The notes under the pieces are model-generated. The model saw only the letters and a program-made list of their open reading frames with translations, ran no database searches and was not told where the DNA came from. Shown here in pieces: positions 31,417 to 38,915 of a stretch of 45,873 nucleotides of DNA. A program made the translations under genes and the position numbers. The DNA comes from a virus. How positions within the stretch are numbered: position 1 is the stretch's first letter; each line of letters starts with the position of its first letter. The DNA is taken from the IMG/VR virus record IMGVR_UViG_3300042291_001523, positions 1-45,873 of that record. One strand, written 5' to 3'.

Positions 31417-31713
31417 GTGGTAGGTAAAGATGCGTGGGGATTCGACCCGGCCGGTATGATGGCCAGGTTGAGAGAAGGAGAAAAAATGACTTTTGATGAA
31501 TGGATAAAAATTGGTCTTGATTCCGGATGGTGTGGCCCACCGGTTTGTTACACCCACGATGGATTACCAATGTCCGAAGAAGAAGAAACTGAATTCGAAG
31601 AAGGAGACCCATGCGTACACGTGATTCGTATGTACGAGAGCGAAGAGCACAAGCAATCGGTAGAGGACGCGCACTCGCCGAGCCAATGGCGCAATCATTA
31701 CTCGAAGGATTAG
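31417..31713 (+). CDS. Conserved actinophage protein, 98 aa
   Basis: Contains GWCGPPVCYTHDGLP followed by an acidic EEEETEFEEGDPCVHVIRMYE stretch in two parts. This PPVCYTHDG...DPCxH pattern is common in actinophages and may hold a metal. GTG start. Its last 103 bases also encode the start of the next gene in another frame. Confidence 0.6.
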   Translation: MVGKDAWGFDPAGMMARLREGEKMTFDEWIKIGLDSGWCGPPVCYTHDGLPMSEEEETEFEEGDPCVHVIRMYESEEHKQSVEDAHSPSQWRNHYSKD

Positions 31714-31892
31714 ATACTCTCGCAGCGCTACTTAGACAGAGCGCAATGTTTCATTTATTGATGAGCTTGTTTGCCGGATACATGGGATTGATTACTCACT
31801 CGGATTTCTTGGCAACCATTGTTATCGCAACTGGCGCTTGCTGCTCTCTTAGAGCTTTGTATCTTGCTCGCATCCAGGGACTAATAGAGTAG
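31611..31892 (+). CDS. Small membrane protein overlapping upstream gene, 93 aa
   Basis: A GAAGGAGA ribosome site inside the upstream gene precedes the ATG. A basic N-terminal region is followed by two hydrophobic helices (about 46-62 and 66-85). The TAG stop lies in a family A copy (GAGTAG). Confidence 0.5.
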   Translation: MRTRDSYVRERRAQAIGRGRALAEPMAQSLLEGLDTLAALLRQSAMFHLLMSLFAGYMGLITHSDFLATIVIATGACCSLRALYLARIQGLIE

Positions 31893-31976
31893 ATAACCCC
31901 GAGATTTTAGTCGGGGCTCCCAACGCCCCCAGGTCGATTTCGCTTTGCGAGCATGTGGGGGAATGAGAGATAAGTT

Positions 31977-32005
31977 TTGGAAGTCTGTACTGTGCGTGGT
32001 ACATT
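31977..32005 (+). promoter_or_regulatory. Family promoter, plus strand, family B at -35
   Basis: TTGGAA, 17-bp spacer beginning GTCTGTAC and ending GTGG, TACATT. The B motif GAGAGATAAG abuts the -35. Confidence 0.75.
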
Positions 32006-32032
32006 GGTGCTGTACCAGTGAAAGGGGACATG

Positions 32033-32272
32033 ATGAAAACAAGACTTTTATCAGACATTGCCAGTGACATTCGAGCCGATTGGGCTAACCCATACTTTGG
32101 GGCCGTTCCATACTTGGATGCCATGAGCACATTGAGCAGTATCGACGATACTTATGGCATGGACGATGCGAAATACATCGTGGTGTATTTCTTGAGCAAT
32201 GCTACGACATGGCGTGGCCCAGTGGCACGAGACATCAAAAAGGAACTCAAGAAGTTGGCAGGCCTCAAGTGA
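32033..32272 (+). CDS. Conserved actinophage protein, 79 aa
   Basis: Reads MKTRLLSDIASDIRADW, then PYLDAM, YGMDDAKYIVVYFLSNATTWRG and a KKELKKL end. This short family (PYLxAM...YGxDxxxxIVxYFLSNAxxWRG) is very common in mycobacteriophages and other actinophages; function unknown. I prefer the second ATG (32033), five bases after GAAAGGGG. Confidence 0.75.
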   Translation: MKTRLLSDIASDIRADWANPYFGAVPYLDAMSTLSSIDDTYGMDDAKYIVVYFLSNATTWRGPVARDIKKELKKLAGLK

Positions 32273-32421
32273 AAGAAGCAACTACAAGTCGCATCAAAGA
32301 AGTGCTGGCAAGTCACGAGAATGTCATTTGCCTAGAATGTTTGCGATTGTTTGACTTGCTGAATGAGCAAGAAGCGAACGAATGGTTTTACGGCCACGAT
32401 TGCGAAACTGTTTCAGAGTAG
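32269..32421 (+). CDS. Small zinc protein, 50 aa
   Basis: GTG start overlapping the previous stop (GTGA). Reads MKEATTSRIKEVLASHENV, then CLEC and a HDC near the end, a likely zinc site. The TAG stop lies in a family A copy. Confidence 0.55.
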   Translation: MKEATTSRIKEVLASHENVICLECLRLFDLLNEQEANEWFYGHDCETVSE

Positions 32422-32548
32422 ATAACTTTCGCCCCCCCGACTCTCACCCTCATTGCGTGAACAACCTCACGCAGTGAGGGCGTTAGTCAGTGAAGCCGGG
32501 GCTTTTGTCCAAAAAGCAGAACTGCGCATGGGGGTGTGAGAGATAAGT

Positions 32549-32577
32549 TTGCAAGTCTGTCCCCTGGGTGGTACGAT
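32549..32577 (+). promoter_or_regulatory. Family promoter, plus strand, family B at -35
   Basis: TTGCAA, 17-bp spacer beginning GTCTGT, TACGAT; GAGAGATAAG immediately upstream. Confidence 0.75.
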
Positions 32578-32606
32578 AAAGGCAGACCAACTGAAAGGGG
32601 TTCACA

Positions 32607-32933
32607 ATGGAAACGACCGACAAACTTGAAATGCTCAAAGAGCAACTGGAAGAAATGACAGACCAGGTGAAAAAAATGGCAGAGGCTCTAAGAACACCAA
32701 CGCCATGCGATTGCTGTTTCACTCTCCAAGAAAACGCTGATAACTATCTTGACTTTGAGAACGCAGTTCTTGACATTTCCAACAAGTGCCAGGAAATTCA
32801 CATGACAGCGAACCTGTGTTACTGGGCTGTTCTTTCCGTTCCACACGAGATTGCTCTTGCGAAACTACAAGCAGAAAATCGTGAACACTTTTACACACAC
32901 CCTGACAGCAACGCTTTCATTTCCTGGGACTAA
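32607..32933 (+). CDS. Coiled-coil protein, 108 aa
   Basis: Start METTDKLEMLKEQLEEMTDQ gives a heptad coiled coil over about 30 residues, then PCDCCF and a second helical region. GAAAGGGG ribosome site. Unknown role. Confidence 0.6.
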   Translation: METTDKLEMLKEQLEEMTDQVKKMAEALRTPTPCDCCFTLQENADNYLDFENAVLDISNKCQEIHMTANLCYWAVLSVPHEIALAKLQAENREHFYTHPDSNAFISWD

Positions 32934-32950
32934 GAGAGAGTAGATAACTC

Positions 32951-33169
32951 ATGAACATAGAAAACAACTCATACACCAAGACGCACAACAAGTTTGTGTT
33001 GTGTCCTCGCTGTGAAGGTTTTATTCCGAACAACGAAACACCAGGCGCATACCCAGGTGCTATTTCTCGCATTGACAACAAGACCGAAATCTGTTCAGCC
33101 TGTGGTGTTTCAGAAGCGTTCCTTGATTACGAAGGCAGACTGACAGACTGGCGCAAGCCACAAGAGTAA
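32951..33169 (+). CDS. Conserved actinophage zinc-ribbon protein, 72 aa
   Basis: LCPRCEGFIPNNETPG, then SRIDNKTEICSACG: two CxxC pairs with the conserved IPNxxTPGAYPGAxSRxDNKTEICSxCG pattern found across actinophages. The ATG follows a family A copy (AACTCATG), which here could act as operator or leader. Confidence 0.75.
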   Translation: MNIENNSYTKTHNKFVLCPRCEGFIPNNETPGAYPGAISRIDNKTEICSACGVSEAFLDYEGRLTDWRKPQE

Positions 33170-33301
33170 ATCACTCACAACTTCATCATGAAGAGAGAGT
33201 AGATAACTTCACAAGGAGCCCCGGCTTCGCCGACTAACGCCCTCGCTTCGCTTCGGTTGTTCTCGCTCTGAAAACGAGAGAACGGAGAGAGTAGATAACT
33301 T

Positions 33302-33330
33302 TTGAAAGTCTGTACTCCCCGTGGTACATT
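33302..33330 (+). promoter_or_regulatory. Family promoter, plus strand, best consensus match
   Basis: TTGAAA, 17-bp spacer beginning GTCTGTAC and ending GTGG, TACATT. A family A copy ends at the -35 box. Confidence 0.8.
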
Positions 33331-33358
33331 GTTGGTGTCTCAACGAAAGGGGATTCAA

Positions 33359-33700
33359 ATGTCGTCCGACATCACATTCATCAACAAGGTGCAGGAAGCA
33401 CTGGAAGCAGGGGTCATCATTGCTGATGGTCACACGCTTTTCGCACCTGAGTTTTACGAGCCGTTCTTCACGGCAACAGAACTCGGACACCTCATCCGTA
33501 AGCACGAATCTCACGGCTCGTGGAAATCCACCATCTTTGACGAGAACGGTGAAGTCATTCCTGAACTGGAAGCCATTTACAATCTCGACTTTTTGTACTG
33601 GCTCGCCAGCAAACTCGGAGTCACGAAGCACACCACTGCGATGGGTCGTGGTTCACAGGCTGAACAACTGAAAGGCTTCATCCGAGAAGCAATCGCATAA
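33359..33700 (+). CDS. Unknown protein, 113 aa
   Basis: Start MSSDITFINKVQEALEAG with GAAAGGGG upstream. Contains an alpha/beta mix (HTLFAPEFYEPFFTATELGHLI) and a C-terminal helical end. Followed by two tandem hairpins. No family recognised. Confidence 0.6.
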   Translation: MSSDITFINKVQEALEAGVIIADGHTLFAPEFYEPFFTATELGHLIRKHESHGSWKSTIFDENGEVIPELEAIYNLDFLYWLASKLGVTKHTTAMGRGSQAEQLKGFIREAIA

Positions 33701-33704
33701 GTTT

Positions 33705-33737
33705 GGTTCTCTCGGTTTCCTTCCCTCCGAGAGAACC
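33705..33737 (+). terminator. Hairpin downstream of 33359 gene
   Basis: GGTTCTCTCGG and its exact complement CCGAGAGAACC form an 11-bp stem with an 11-base loop, four bases after the stop codon. Confidence 0.65.
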
Positions 33738-33747
33738 CTCACGGGAA

Positions 33748-33784
33748 ACGCCCCACAAGAGTTATCTACTCTCTTGTGGGGCGT
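33748..33784 (+). terminator. Perfect terminator hairpin with family A motif as loop
   Basis: ACGCCCCACAAGAG and its exact complement form a 14-bp stem whose nine-base loop TTATCTACT, with bases of the stem, makes a family A motif. A TTCTCTTTTT tract follows on the plus strand. A clear intrinsic terminator. Confidence 0.8.
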
Positions 33785-33951
33785 TCTCTTTTTCTCAATC
33801 AAATGTGCTCACAGAAGTTATCTACTCTATTGGCGTGACGCAGGTGCACAGGTTCGCTTCGCAGTGCGCTCAATCCAGCGAGTGTGTGAAATCGGAAACT
33901 TATCTCTCACTCCCCCATCCTCAACTTTCCCCCTTCGGGTGAAAGCCCCGC

Positions 33952-34089
33952 TTATGGGCAGCAAGCTCTTGGTGGTCTGCGATGTAAGCGGCTGAATTTT
34001 GGAACGTCAGCGATTGGAATAGCTTGCGGCTCTGGTTTTGGAGCTTCTGCTGGGAGTTGAGCTTCTGGTTCTTCGTTATTTTCTGTCAT
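33952..34089 (-). CDS. Small Pro/Glu-rich protein, 45 aa
   Basis: Reads MTENNEEPEAQLPAEAPKPE, continuing PQAIPIADVPKFSRLHRRPP. AGGAC precedes the ATG. Disordered in appearance, ending in a hairpin region. Likely co-transcribed with the 34147 gene. Confidence 0.45.
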   Translation of the reverse strand: MTENNEEPEAQLPAEAPKPEPQAIPIADVPKFSRLHRRPPRACCP

Positions 34090-34146
34090 GTCCTATTTTC
34101 TCACAATTTCTAAATTAGATGGGGCAGCAAGAGATAAGTCAGGTTT

Positions 34147-34347
34147 TTAAAAAAGAGGAACATCCATGGTTTGCGGCCGGTCGTTGCAATGTATGTGCTT
34201 GTATTCGTGGAGCTCTTCGACTACCCGATTAATGGCCTTGCCGCCCGATTTAAGCCAAACAATAGCCTTGCGCTCAACGGTGTTATCTCCAGGACGAAGC
34301 GATAGGCCGCAGACGTAGCAGACAAAAAGAGGAGGCAATCCGGTCAT
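34147..34347 (-). CDS. Small zinc-binding protein, 66 aa
   Basis: CYVCG and a HIHC near the C-terminus suggest a zinc site, with VERKAIVWLKSGGKA between. The start MTGLPPLFVC has AAAGG nine bases upstream; a longer in-frame start at 34425 would run through a family A copy. Similar C-terminal HxHC proteins occur in actinophages. Confidence 0.5.
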   Translation of the reverse strand: MTGLPPLFVCYVCGLSLRPGDNTVERKAIVWLKSGGKAINRVVEELHEYKHIHCNDRPQTMDVPLF

Positions 34348-34459
34348 GTTGATGGACCTTTCATAGAGTAGATAAGGCATCCTAGCGCGAGGCCTAACTA
34401 AAATCTCAATAGTTTTGCCATTCACGAAGAAAGGTGACTAGGATGTCGGCATAGGAATT

Positions 34460-34514
34460 AACAGGGCTCTCGCAACCTCTCTCCTTTCGGTACATCCCCA
34501 GCGTGAGCCCTGTT
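34460..34514. promoter_or_regulatory. Long hairpin before the SNF2 gene
   Basis: AACAGGGCTC and its exact complement GAGCCCTGTT are 35 bases apart, and the right arm lies 21 bases before the ATG at 34536. In RNA it would form a stem-loop near the start, or it could be a protein site in DNA. Confidence 0.45.
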
Positions 34515-34535
34515 GGTTTCTACTATGATGAACCC

Positions 34536-36452
34536 ATGAGGTTGTACTTAGATAAAAACGAGATAGTGCTCGACTTCCCATACGATGCACATCAGGTCTC
34601 GGAACTGAAACTAATAAAAGGTTCGCGCTGGGATAAGCAAACAAAGCTATGGAGAGTTCCGGTTACCTCTCTGGAAGCTGCTCGAGATTTCGCCATCAAA
34701 CACGACTTCACCGTGACTATTGATGTCCTCACATTTAACGCCCCCAAAATCAAAACTGGCAAAGCAAAAGTCTCACTCGAAGATGAAATGATTTCTATCC
34801 GTGTTCCGTACGAGCGCGTTGTTGTGAAAGCCGTGAAACAAATACCAGCAGTTTCGTGGAACGCCGATAAACACTGCTGGCAAGCACCCGTGTCGTCTGT
34901 TCTAAATACCATCGAATGGGCAGAGAAGTTTGATGTGGTAGTGGACCCTGCTGTTGCTGCACTATCGGACCAAGTAACGGCACGTATGAACGAGTTCGTT
35001 GAGGCCTCGCGCGCGACAGAAGCCCATGTTGACATCGCGGCATTACAAGGAGAACTGCTTCCCTATCAGCATGCCGGAGTCGTATACGCAGCCCGTGCTC
35101 GACGTACATTTATTGCCGATGACATGGGGTTAGGTAAAACTCTCCAATCAATAGCAACGCTCGAATACGTTATGGATTCGTATCCGGCCGTGGTCGTTTG
35201 TCCACCGAGCTTGGTTCTCAACTGGGTAACAGAATGGAACCGGTGGCTGCCTAATCGAAAGGTTGTACCGGTAACCAATCGCAAAGACTTCCCTGAACGT
35301 GGCTCGTATGACGTTGTTGTTGTTGGTTATAGCAACATTGCTCACTGGGAGAAGCGACTTACCGGACATCGTTCCTACATCTTCGACGAAAGTCATTACG
35401 CAAAAACACCAACAGCACAAAGAACAAAAGCAGCAGTAAAGATGGCTAAGTCTGCTCACAAAGACGGCCTCGTACTGTGTCTCACCGGAACGCCAGTGAC
35501 TAATCGTCCGAATGAATACGCTTCTCAGTTAGAAATACTGGGAAGGTTAAAAGACTTCGGTGGTCTTTGGGGTTTTTATCGACGCTATTGCGCTGCCTAC
35601 CAAGACAACTTCGGCCAATGGAACATCGCCGGCCATTCGCACCTCGACGAACTAAACGAGCGCCTTCGAGGTACGTGCTACATAAGAAGAACGAAAGACC
35701 AAGTGCTTTCAGAACTTCCTCCCGTAATGCATAGCAAGCTGCTGGTAGAGGGAAGCTCTGCTGCAATGAAAGAATACAAGAAAGCAGAAACAGACATCCT
35801 GTTGTACATCGCTGAACGAGCACGACAACTCGCTCTCGAACAAGGAAAGCCGTCTTACGGTGCTGCTATTCACGCAATGATTAAAGCAGAAGCTAACGAA
35901 CACCTAGTTCGACTATCGGTACTTCGTAAGCTCGCTGCCAAAGCGAAGATGGAAGTCGTAGAAGAGTGGATAAACACCCGTATAGAGAACGGAAAGAAAG
36001 TTGTCGTTGCTGCTCACCATAGAGACATTGTCGATGAGTTGGCTAGGAAGTTTGGTAACTTGCGCATTCAGGGTGGCATGAGCGTAGAGGAAGTCGAAGA
36101 GAACAAGCATCGTTTTCAGACGGAAGACATCGAAAGCGCACCCGTAATTGTTTTGTCAATACAAGCTGCAAAGACTGGACACACATTGACGGCAGCAGAA
36201 GAGTGCTTGTTTGTTGAGTTGCCGTGGACGCCGGCCGATGTTGACCAGACTTACAGTAGATTGCACAGAATTGGACAAAAAGGAAGCGTAACGGCTACGT
36301 ACATGCTTGCAGCCGGAACAATAGACGAAGAAATCTACGAGATTATTGACAAAAAACGTTCAGTAGTCAATGCTGCTGTTGATGGTGGGGAAGTAGATAA
36401 CTCTGACTTTTCTACCCAGATGATTCTTAGCTTGCTAGATAAGCTTTCTTAA
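34536..36452 (+). CDS. SNF2-family helicase/translocase, 638 aa
   Basis: Walker A DDMGLGKT at 195-202, DESH at 284-287, LTGTP motif III, and the C-terminal QTYSRLHRIGQ motif VI are all present. Two short N-terminal repeats (about 24-42 and 102-120; Trp-Asp/Asn ... Trp-x-x-Pro-Val) resemble HARP-type annealing motifs of SMARCAL1-like enzymes. These ATP-driven DNA translocases act in repair and fork remodelling. The ATG at 34536 follows TATGAT by six bases; a GTG at 34503 is an alternative. A family A copy is in codons for VDN near the end. The 3' end overlaps the next gene. Confidence 0.9.
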   Translation: MRLYLDKNEIVLDFPYDAHQVSELKLIKGSRWDKQTKLWRVPVTSLEAARDFAIKHDFTVTIDVLTFNAPKIKTGKAKVSLEDEMISIRVPYERVVVKAVKQIPAVSWNADKHCWQAPVSSVLNTIEWAEKFDVVVDPAVAALSDQVTARMNEFVEASRATEAHVDIAALQGELLPYQHAGVVYAARARRTFIADDMGLGKTLQSIATLEYVMDSYPAVVVCPPSLVLNWVTEWNRWLPNRKVVPVTNRKDFPERGSYDVVVVGYSNIAHWEKRLTGHRSYIFDESHYAKTPTAQRTKAAVKMAKSAHKDGLVLCLTGTPVTNRPNEYASQLEILGRLKDFGGLWGFYRRYCAAYQDNFGQWNIAGHSHLDELNERLRGTCYIRRTKDQVLSELPPVMHSKLLVEGSSAAMKEYKKAETDILLYIAERARQLALEQGKPSYGAAIHAMIKAEANEHLVRLSVLRKLAAKAKMEVVEEWINTRIENGKKVVVAAHHRDIVDELARKFGNLRIQGGMSVEEVEENKHRFQTEDIESAPVIVLSIQAAKTGHTLTAAEECLFVELPWTPADVDQTYSRLHRIGQKGSVTATYMLAAGTIDEEIYEIIDKKRSVVNAAVDGGEVDNSDFSTQMILSLLDKLS

Positions 36453-36895
36453 TCTTCTGCTGCTCGTGATTCGGAAGAATCGACGCCCGTAATAATTTCT
36501 TGCGCAATAAGCTTGGCGTACTTACGGCGTAAGCGCCAAATCTTTCTATTCATTTCGGTTAACCCACTACTCATGCGCGCCTTGATGATTGCGTCGTCGT
36601 CGAATACCCCGTAAGCATTAAACAACGCATCATGAAGTTCCGTGTCCTCGATTAGAATGTCCGAAATCCATCCGGCTTTCTTATCTATCGACATCATCAG
36701 TTCGCACATTCCTTCTGCACCGAACTCTTCCCAGAGGCGATTTACGACAATGTTGCAGTAATGGCTACGGTACAAGCGCTGAGCTTTCTGTGATTGAGAC
36801 ATGAACTCAGAGAGCCATACGGCAAGTTCGGCGCTCGATGGGCCTTCTTCATCCTCAAAGTCGAAGACTTCATCGTTATCGTCATTTTCATTCAC
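36449..36895 (-). CDS. Unknown acidic protein, 148 aa
   Basis: GTG start with GAAGGGAAC upstream. An acidic head (DDNDEVFDFEDEEG) is followed by an all-helical body (WLSEFMSQSQKAQRLYRSHY, IWRLRRKYAKLIAQEI). The end overlaps the SNF2 stop by four bases on the opposite strand. No family recognised. Confidence 0.6.
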   Translation of the reverse strand: MNENDDNDEVFDFEDEEGPSSAELAVWLSEFMSQSQKAQRLYRSHYCNIVVNRLWEEFGAEGMCELMMSIDKKAGWISDILIEDTELHDALFNAYGVFDDDAIIKARMSSGLTEMNRKIWRLRRKYAKLIAQEIITGVDSSESRAAED

Positions 36896-36939
36896 GATTG
36901 TTCCCTTCGGCTTTCTCTATCTAAATGATACAGCCGAGA

Positions 36940-37968
36940 TTAGGATACTCCTGACAATAGATAATCCTGAGCCTTTACTTTTGCTCGTGTCACCCATGAG
37001 TTGTTGCTCATAGACGCGAGTGCTCGCTCGGTAGGTGTTGCTTCGCGATAGTGGTCGAGATACTCGCCGATTGCGTTGACCAAAGACCAGCCGTTGTACC
37101 CGTAGTTCTTTGCGTTGTTATCGTTTGCGTAAATTGCGCGTACCAATGCTGTTACTTCTTTGTGGTTTGTTTCTTGACGCGCTGTTGCGTCTTTGCTTAT
37201 CGGGAATACTTGATTCAGTGTCTTGTCAAGTATTTGAGAAGAAGCAGGAACATTTATTGACAGCAACTTTTCTGCTGTAAGCGTGAACTCGCGAGCCCAT
37301 TCGGTCGAGATGTTGAGAACTTCGTTCGCTTGCTCCATTGCTCTATCTGCATTGCGTGTATGGCGCGCAGTAAAGACTCGCTTCGCTGATGAAACACCAG
37401 CAATAACTGTGTTTTTACATACGGCACGAATACTCGTGTTCGCAAAGGTAATCGCCGTTTTGCCGTCATGTCCATTGTGTACGAGTAGATAACGCTCAAT
37501 CGAGTCATTGATTCCTGCTGGGTCGATTATCAGCGCACCCATGTCAATAGACGCAAAGAATTCACAGCCATCTCTCAGCACCCCACAGGTATCCACAACG
37601 GCGTCCCCGTCCGAAGCTCCAACTATGTCGAGGGCGTAATTGAGGCATTCCCGATTTTGCTGAACTACATAGCGAGTACCCACTGTTGCTAGTCCATTAA
37701 ACGACCCGTCCGTATTCACCCGTACCGTTGCTCTGCTATCTGGAACGAGGATTGTAGTTCCGTCTGGTTGGCGAATCGGCTCGCCTTCATCGTCACATAC
37801 GGCTACCCGTGTCGTTACTACGTCGAAATCTGCCTGTGCTGCTGCGAGCATTGCCTCAGCCGTTTGTAGGCCTTTCATAGGCTGCCCAAGCTTGTGCCAT
37901 GGAATCTGTCGGTCTGCGTACGCCATGCGTGCCGTGCCGTCTTTGTTGATTTCTATCTGATGAGCCAT
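36940..37968 (-). CDS. DUF932-family phage/plasmid protein, 342 aa
   Basis: Begins with AYADRQIPWHKLGQPM and has VGTRYVVQQNRECLNYALDIV, then FANTSIRAVCKNTV and a C-terminal NNSWVTRAKV: the pattern of DUF932/TIGR03299 proteins, common on phages and plasmids, function unknown. Upstream lies AGATAAATCTATCT, the palindromic relative of family A. A family A copy within the gene (37480) is in the opposite orientation to most. Confidence 0.8.
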   Translation of the reverse strand: MAHQIEINKDGTARMAYADRQIPWHKLGQPMKGLQTAEAMLAAAQADFDVVTTRVAVCDDEGEPIRQPDGTTILVPDSRATVRVNTDGSFNGLATVGTRYVVQQNRECLNYALDIVGASDGDAVVDTCGVLRDGCEFFASIDMGALIIDPAGINDSIERYLLVHNGHDGKTAITFANTSIRAVCKNTVIAGVSSAKRVFTARHTRNADRAMEQANEVLNISTEWAREFTLTAEKLLSINVPASSQILDKTLNQVFPISKDATARQETNHKEVTALVRAIYANDNNAKNYGYNGWSLVNAIGEYLDHYREATPTERALASMSNNSWVTRAKVKAQDYLLSGVS

Positions 37969-37994
37969 AGCCGTCTCCGTCTCTGTTTTCTTAT

Positions 37995-38008
37995 AGATAA
38001 ATCTATCT
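37995..38008. repeat. Palindrome AGATAAATCTATCT upstream of DUF932 gene
   Basis: One mismatch from AGATAAATTTATCT. Lies 27 bases before the DUF932 start, a position suited to an operator. Confidence 0.45.
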
Positions 38009-38141
38009 GAAAGATACCCAGTTCCAGTGCAACAGTTATTAGCGGGGCTCCCCCCTTGGGGGCGTTGCTCGCGCGTGGGGGTGGTGAGAGATAAGTCTGC
38101 TGGTTTGAGTGAAGTGGCGTACTAGCAGAGTAGATAACTCT

Positions 38142-38170
38142 TCGCAAGTCTGTACCCCTGCTGGTACGAT
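38142..38170 (+). promoter_or_regulatory. Family promoter, plus strand
   Basis: TCGCAA, 17-bp spacer beginning GTCTGTACC and ending TGG, TACGAT; family A copy (38128) abuts the -35. Confidence 0.75.
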
Positions 38171-38199
38171 TTGGGTATTCCAACTGAAAGGGGAACCCA

Positions 38200-38667
38200 A
38201 TGAGAACCATTATGAACGAGCACACAGGCGAAATCCCTGCCGACCAAAGTTTGGAGGCGTGCCGAGCACGCTCCTACACAAAGCGCAACACGCAGTGCGC
38301 CTCGGCTGACCTGCCTGAAGAATGGGAAAGCATCCACGATGCAACGCTGGAGCAAAAGTGCAATCGCCTCGCCACGGTGAACACAGGCAAATACGAGTTC
38401 GCCCGTAGCCTCGCTCAGCAGTTCAAGGACAAGGGAACACTTTCCGACAAGCAAATCGTCTGGGTCAATCGCCTCTACCACGAACACGCCGAAATCAATC
38501 GCATCGTGCGTAATGTTCGTGGAGCACACGAATGGACAACGGTCGGTGCAATCACCCACAACCTAAACACAGTGCTCGGCACTTACGCCATTACCAACTT
38601 CCACAAGTGCGACAGATGTGGCGAATGGGGCGAGACCTACGAAAGCAACAACTACTCGGGCGACTGA
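38200..38667 (+). CDS. Unknown protein with zinc motif, 155 aa
   Basis: GAAAGGGG ribosome site fixes the start. The middle (KYEFARSLAQQFKDKGTLSDKQIVWVNRLYHE) resembles the 27217 protein and a helical phage family. CDRC near the C-terminus is half of a possible zinc site. Similar proteins occur in actinophages. Confidence 0.6.
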   Translation: MRTIMNEHTGEIPADQSLEACRARSYTKRNTQCASADLPEEWESIHDATLEQKCNRLATVNTGKYEFARSLAQQFKDKGTLSDKQIVWVNRLYHEHAEINRIVRNVRGAHEWTTVGAITHNLNTVLGTYAITNFHKCDRCGEWGETYESNNYSGD

Positions 38668-38880
38668 CCACCCCCCCCAAAAAAAAGACGGCACTCGGAG
38701 TAGATAACCCCCCAACCCCGACCCTGCGTCGTCAGGGCGAGAACAACCTCGCGAAGCGAGGGCGTTAGCCAGCAAAGCCGGGGCTTTCGCTCAAACCTGC
38801 TGACATCGGGAGCGAAACGGGGGGGGTGAGAGATAACTCGGATTACCAAAAACAACAAACACACAGAGAGTAGATAACTT

Positions 38881-38909
38881 TTGCAAGTCTGAACCAGCGA
38901 TGGTACATT
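38881..38909 (+). promoter_or_regulatory. Leaderless family promoter
   Basis: TTGCAA, 17-bp spacer beginning GTCTG, TACATT, then six bases to the ATG at 38916. Family A copy at 38864. Confidence 0.7.
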
Positions 38910-38915
38910 GTGTGC

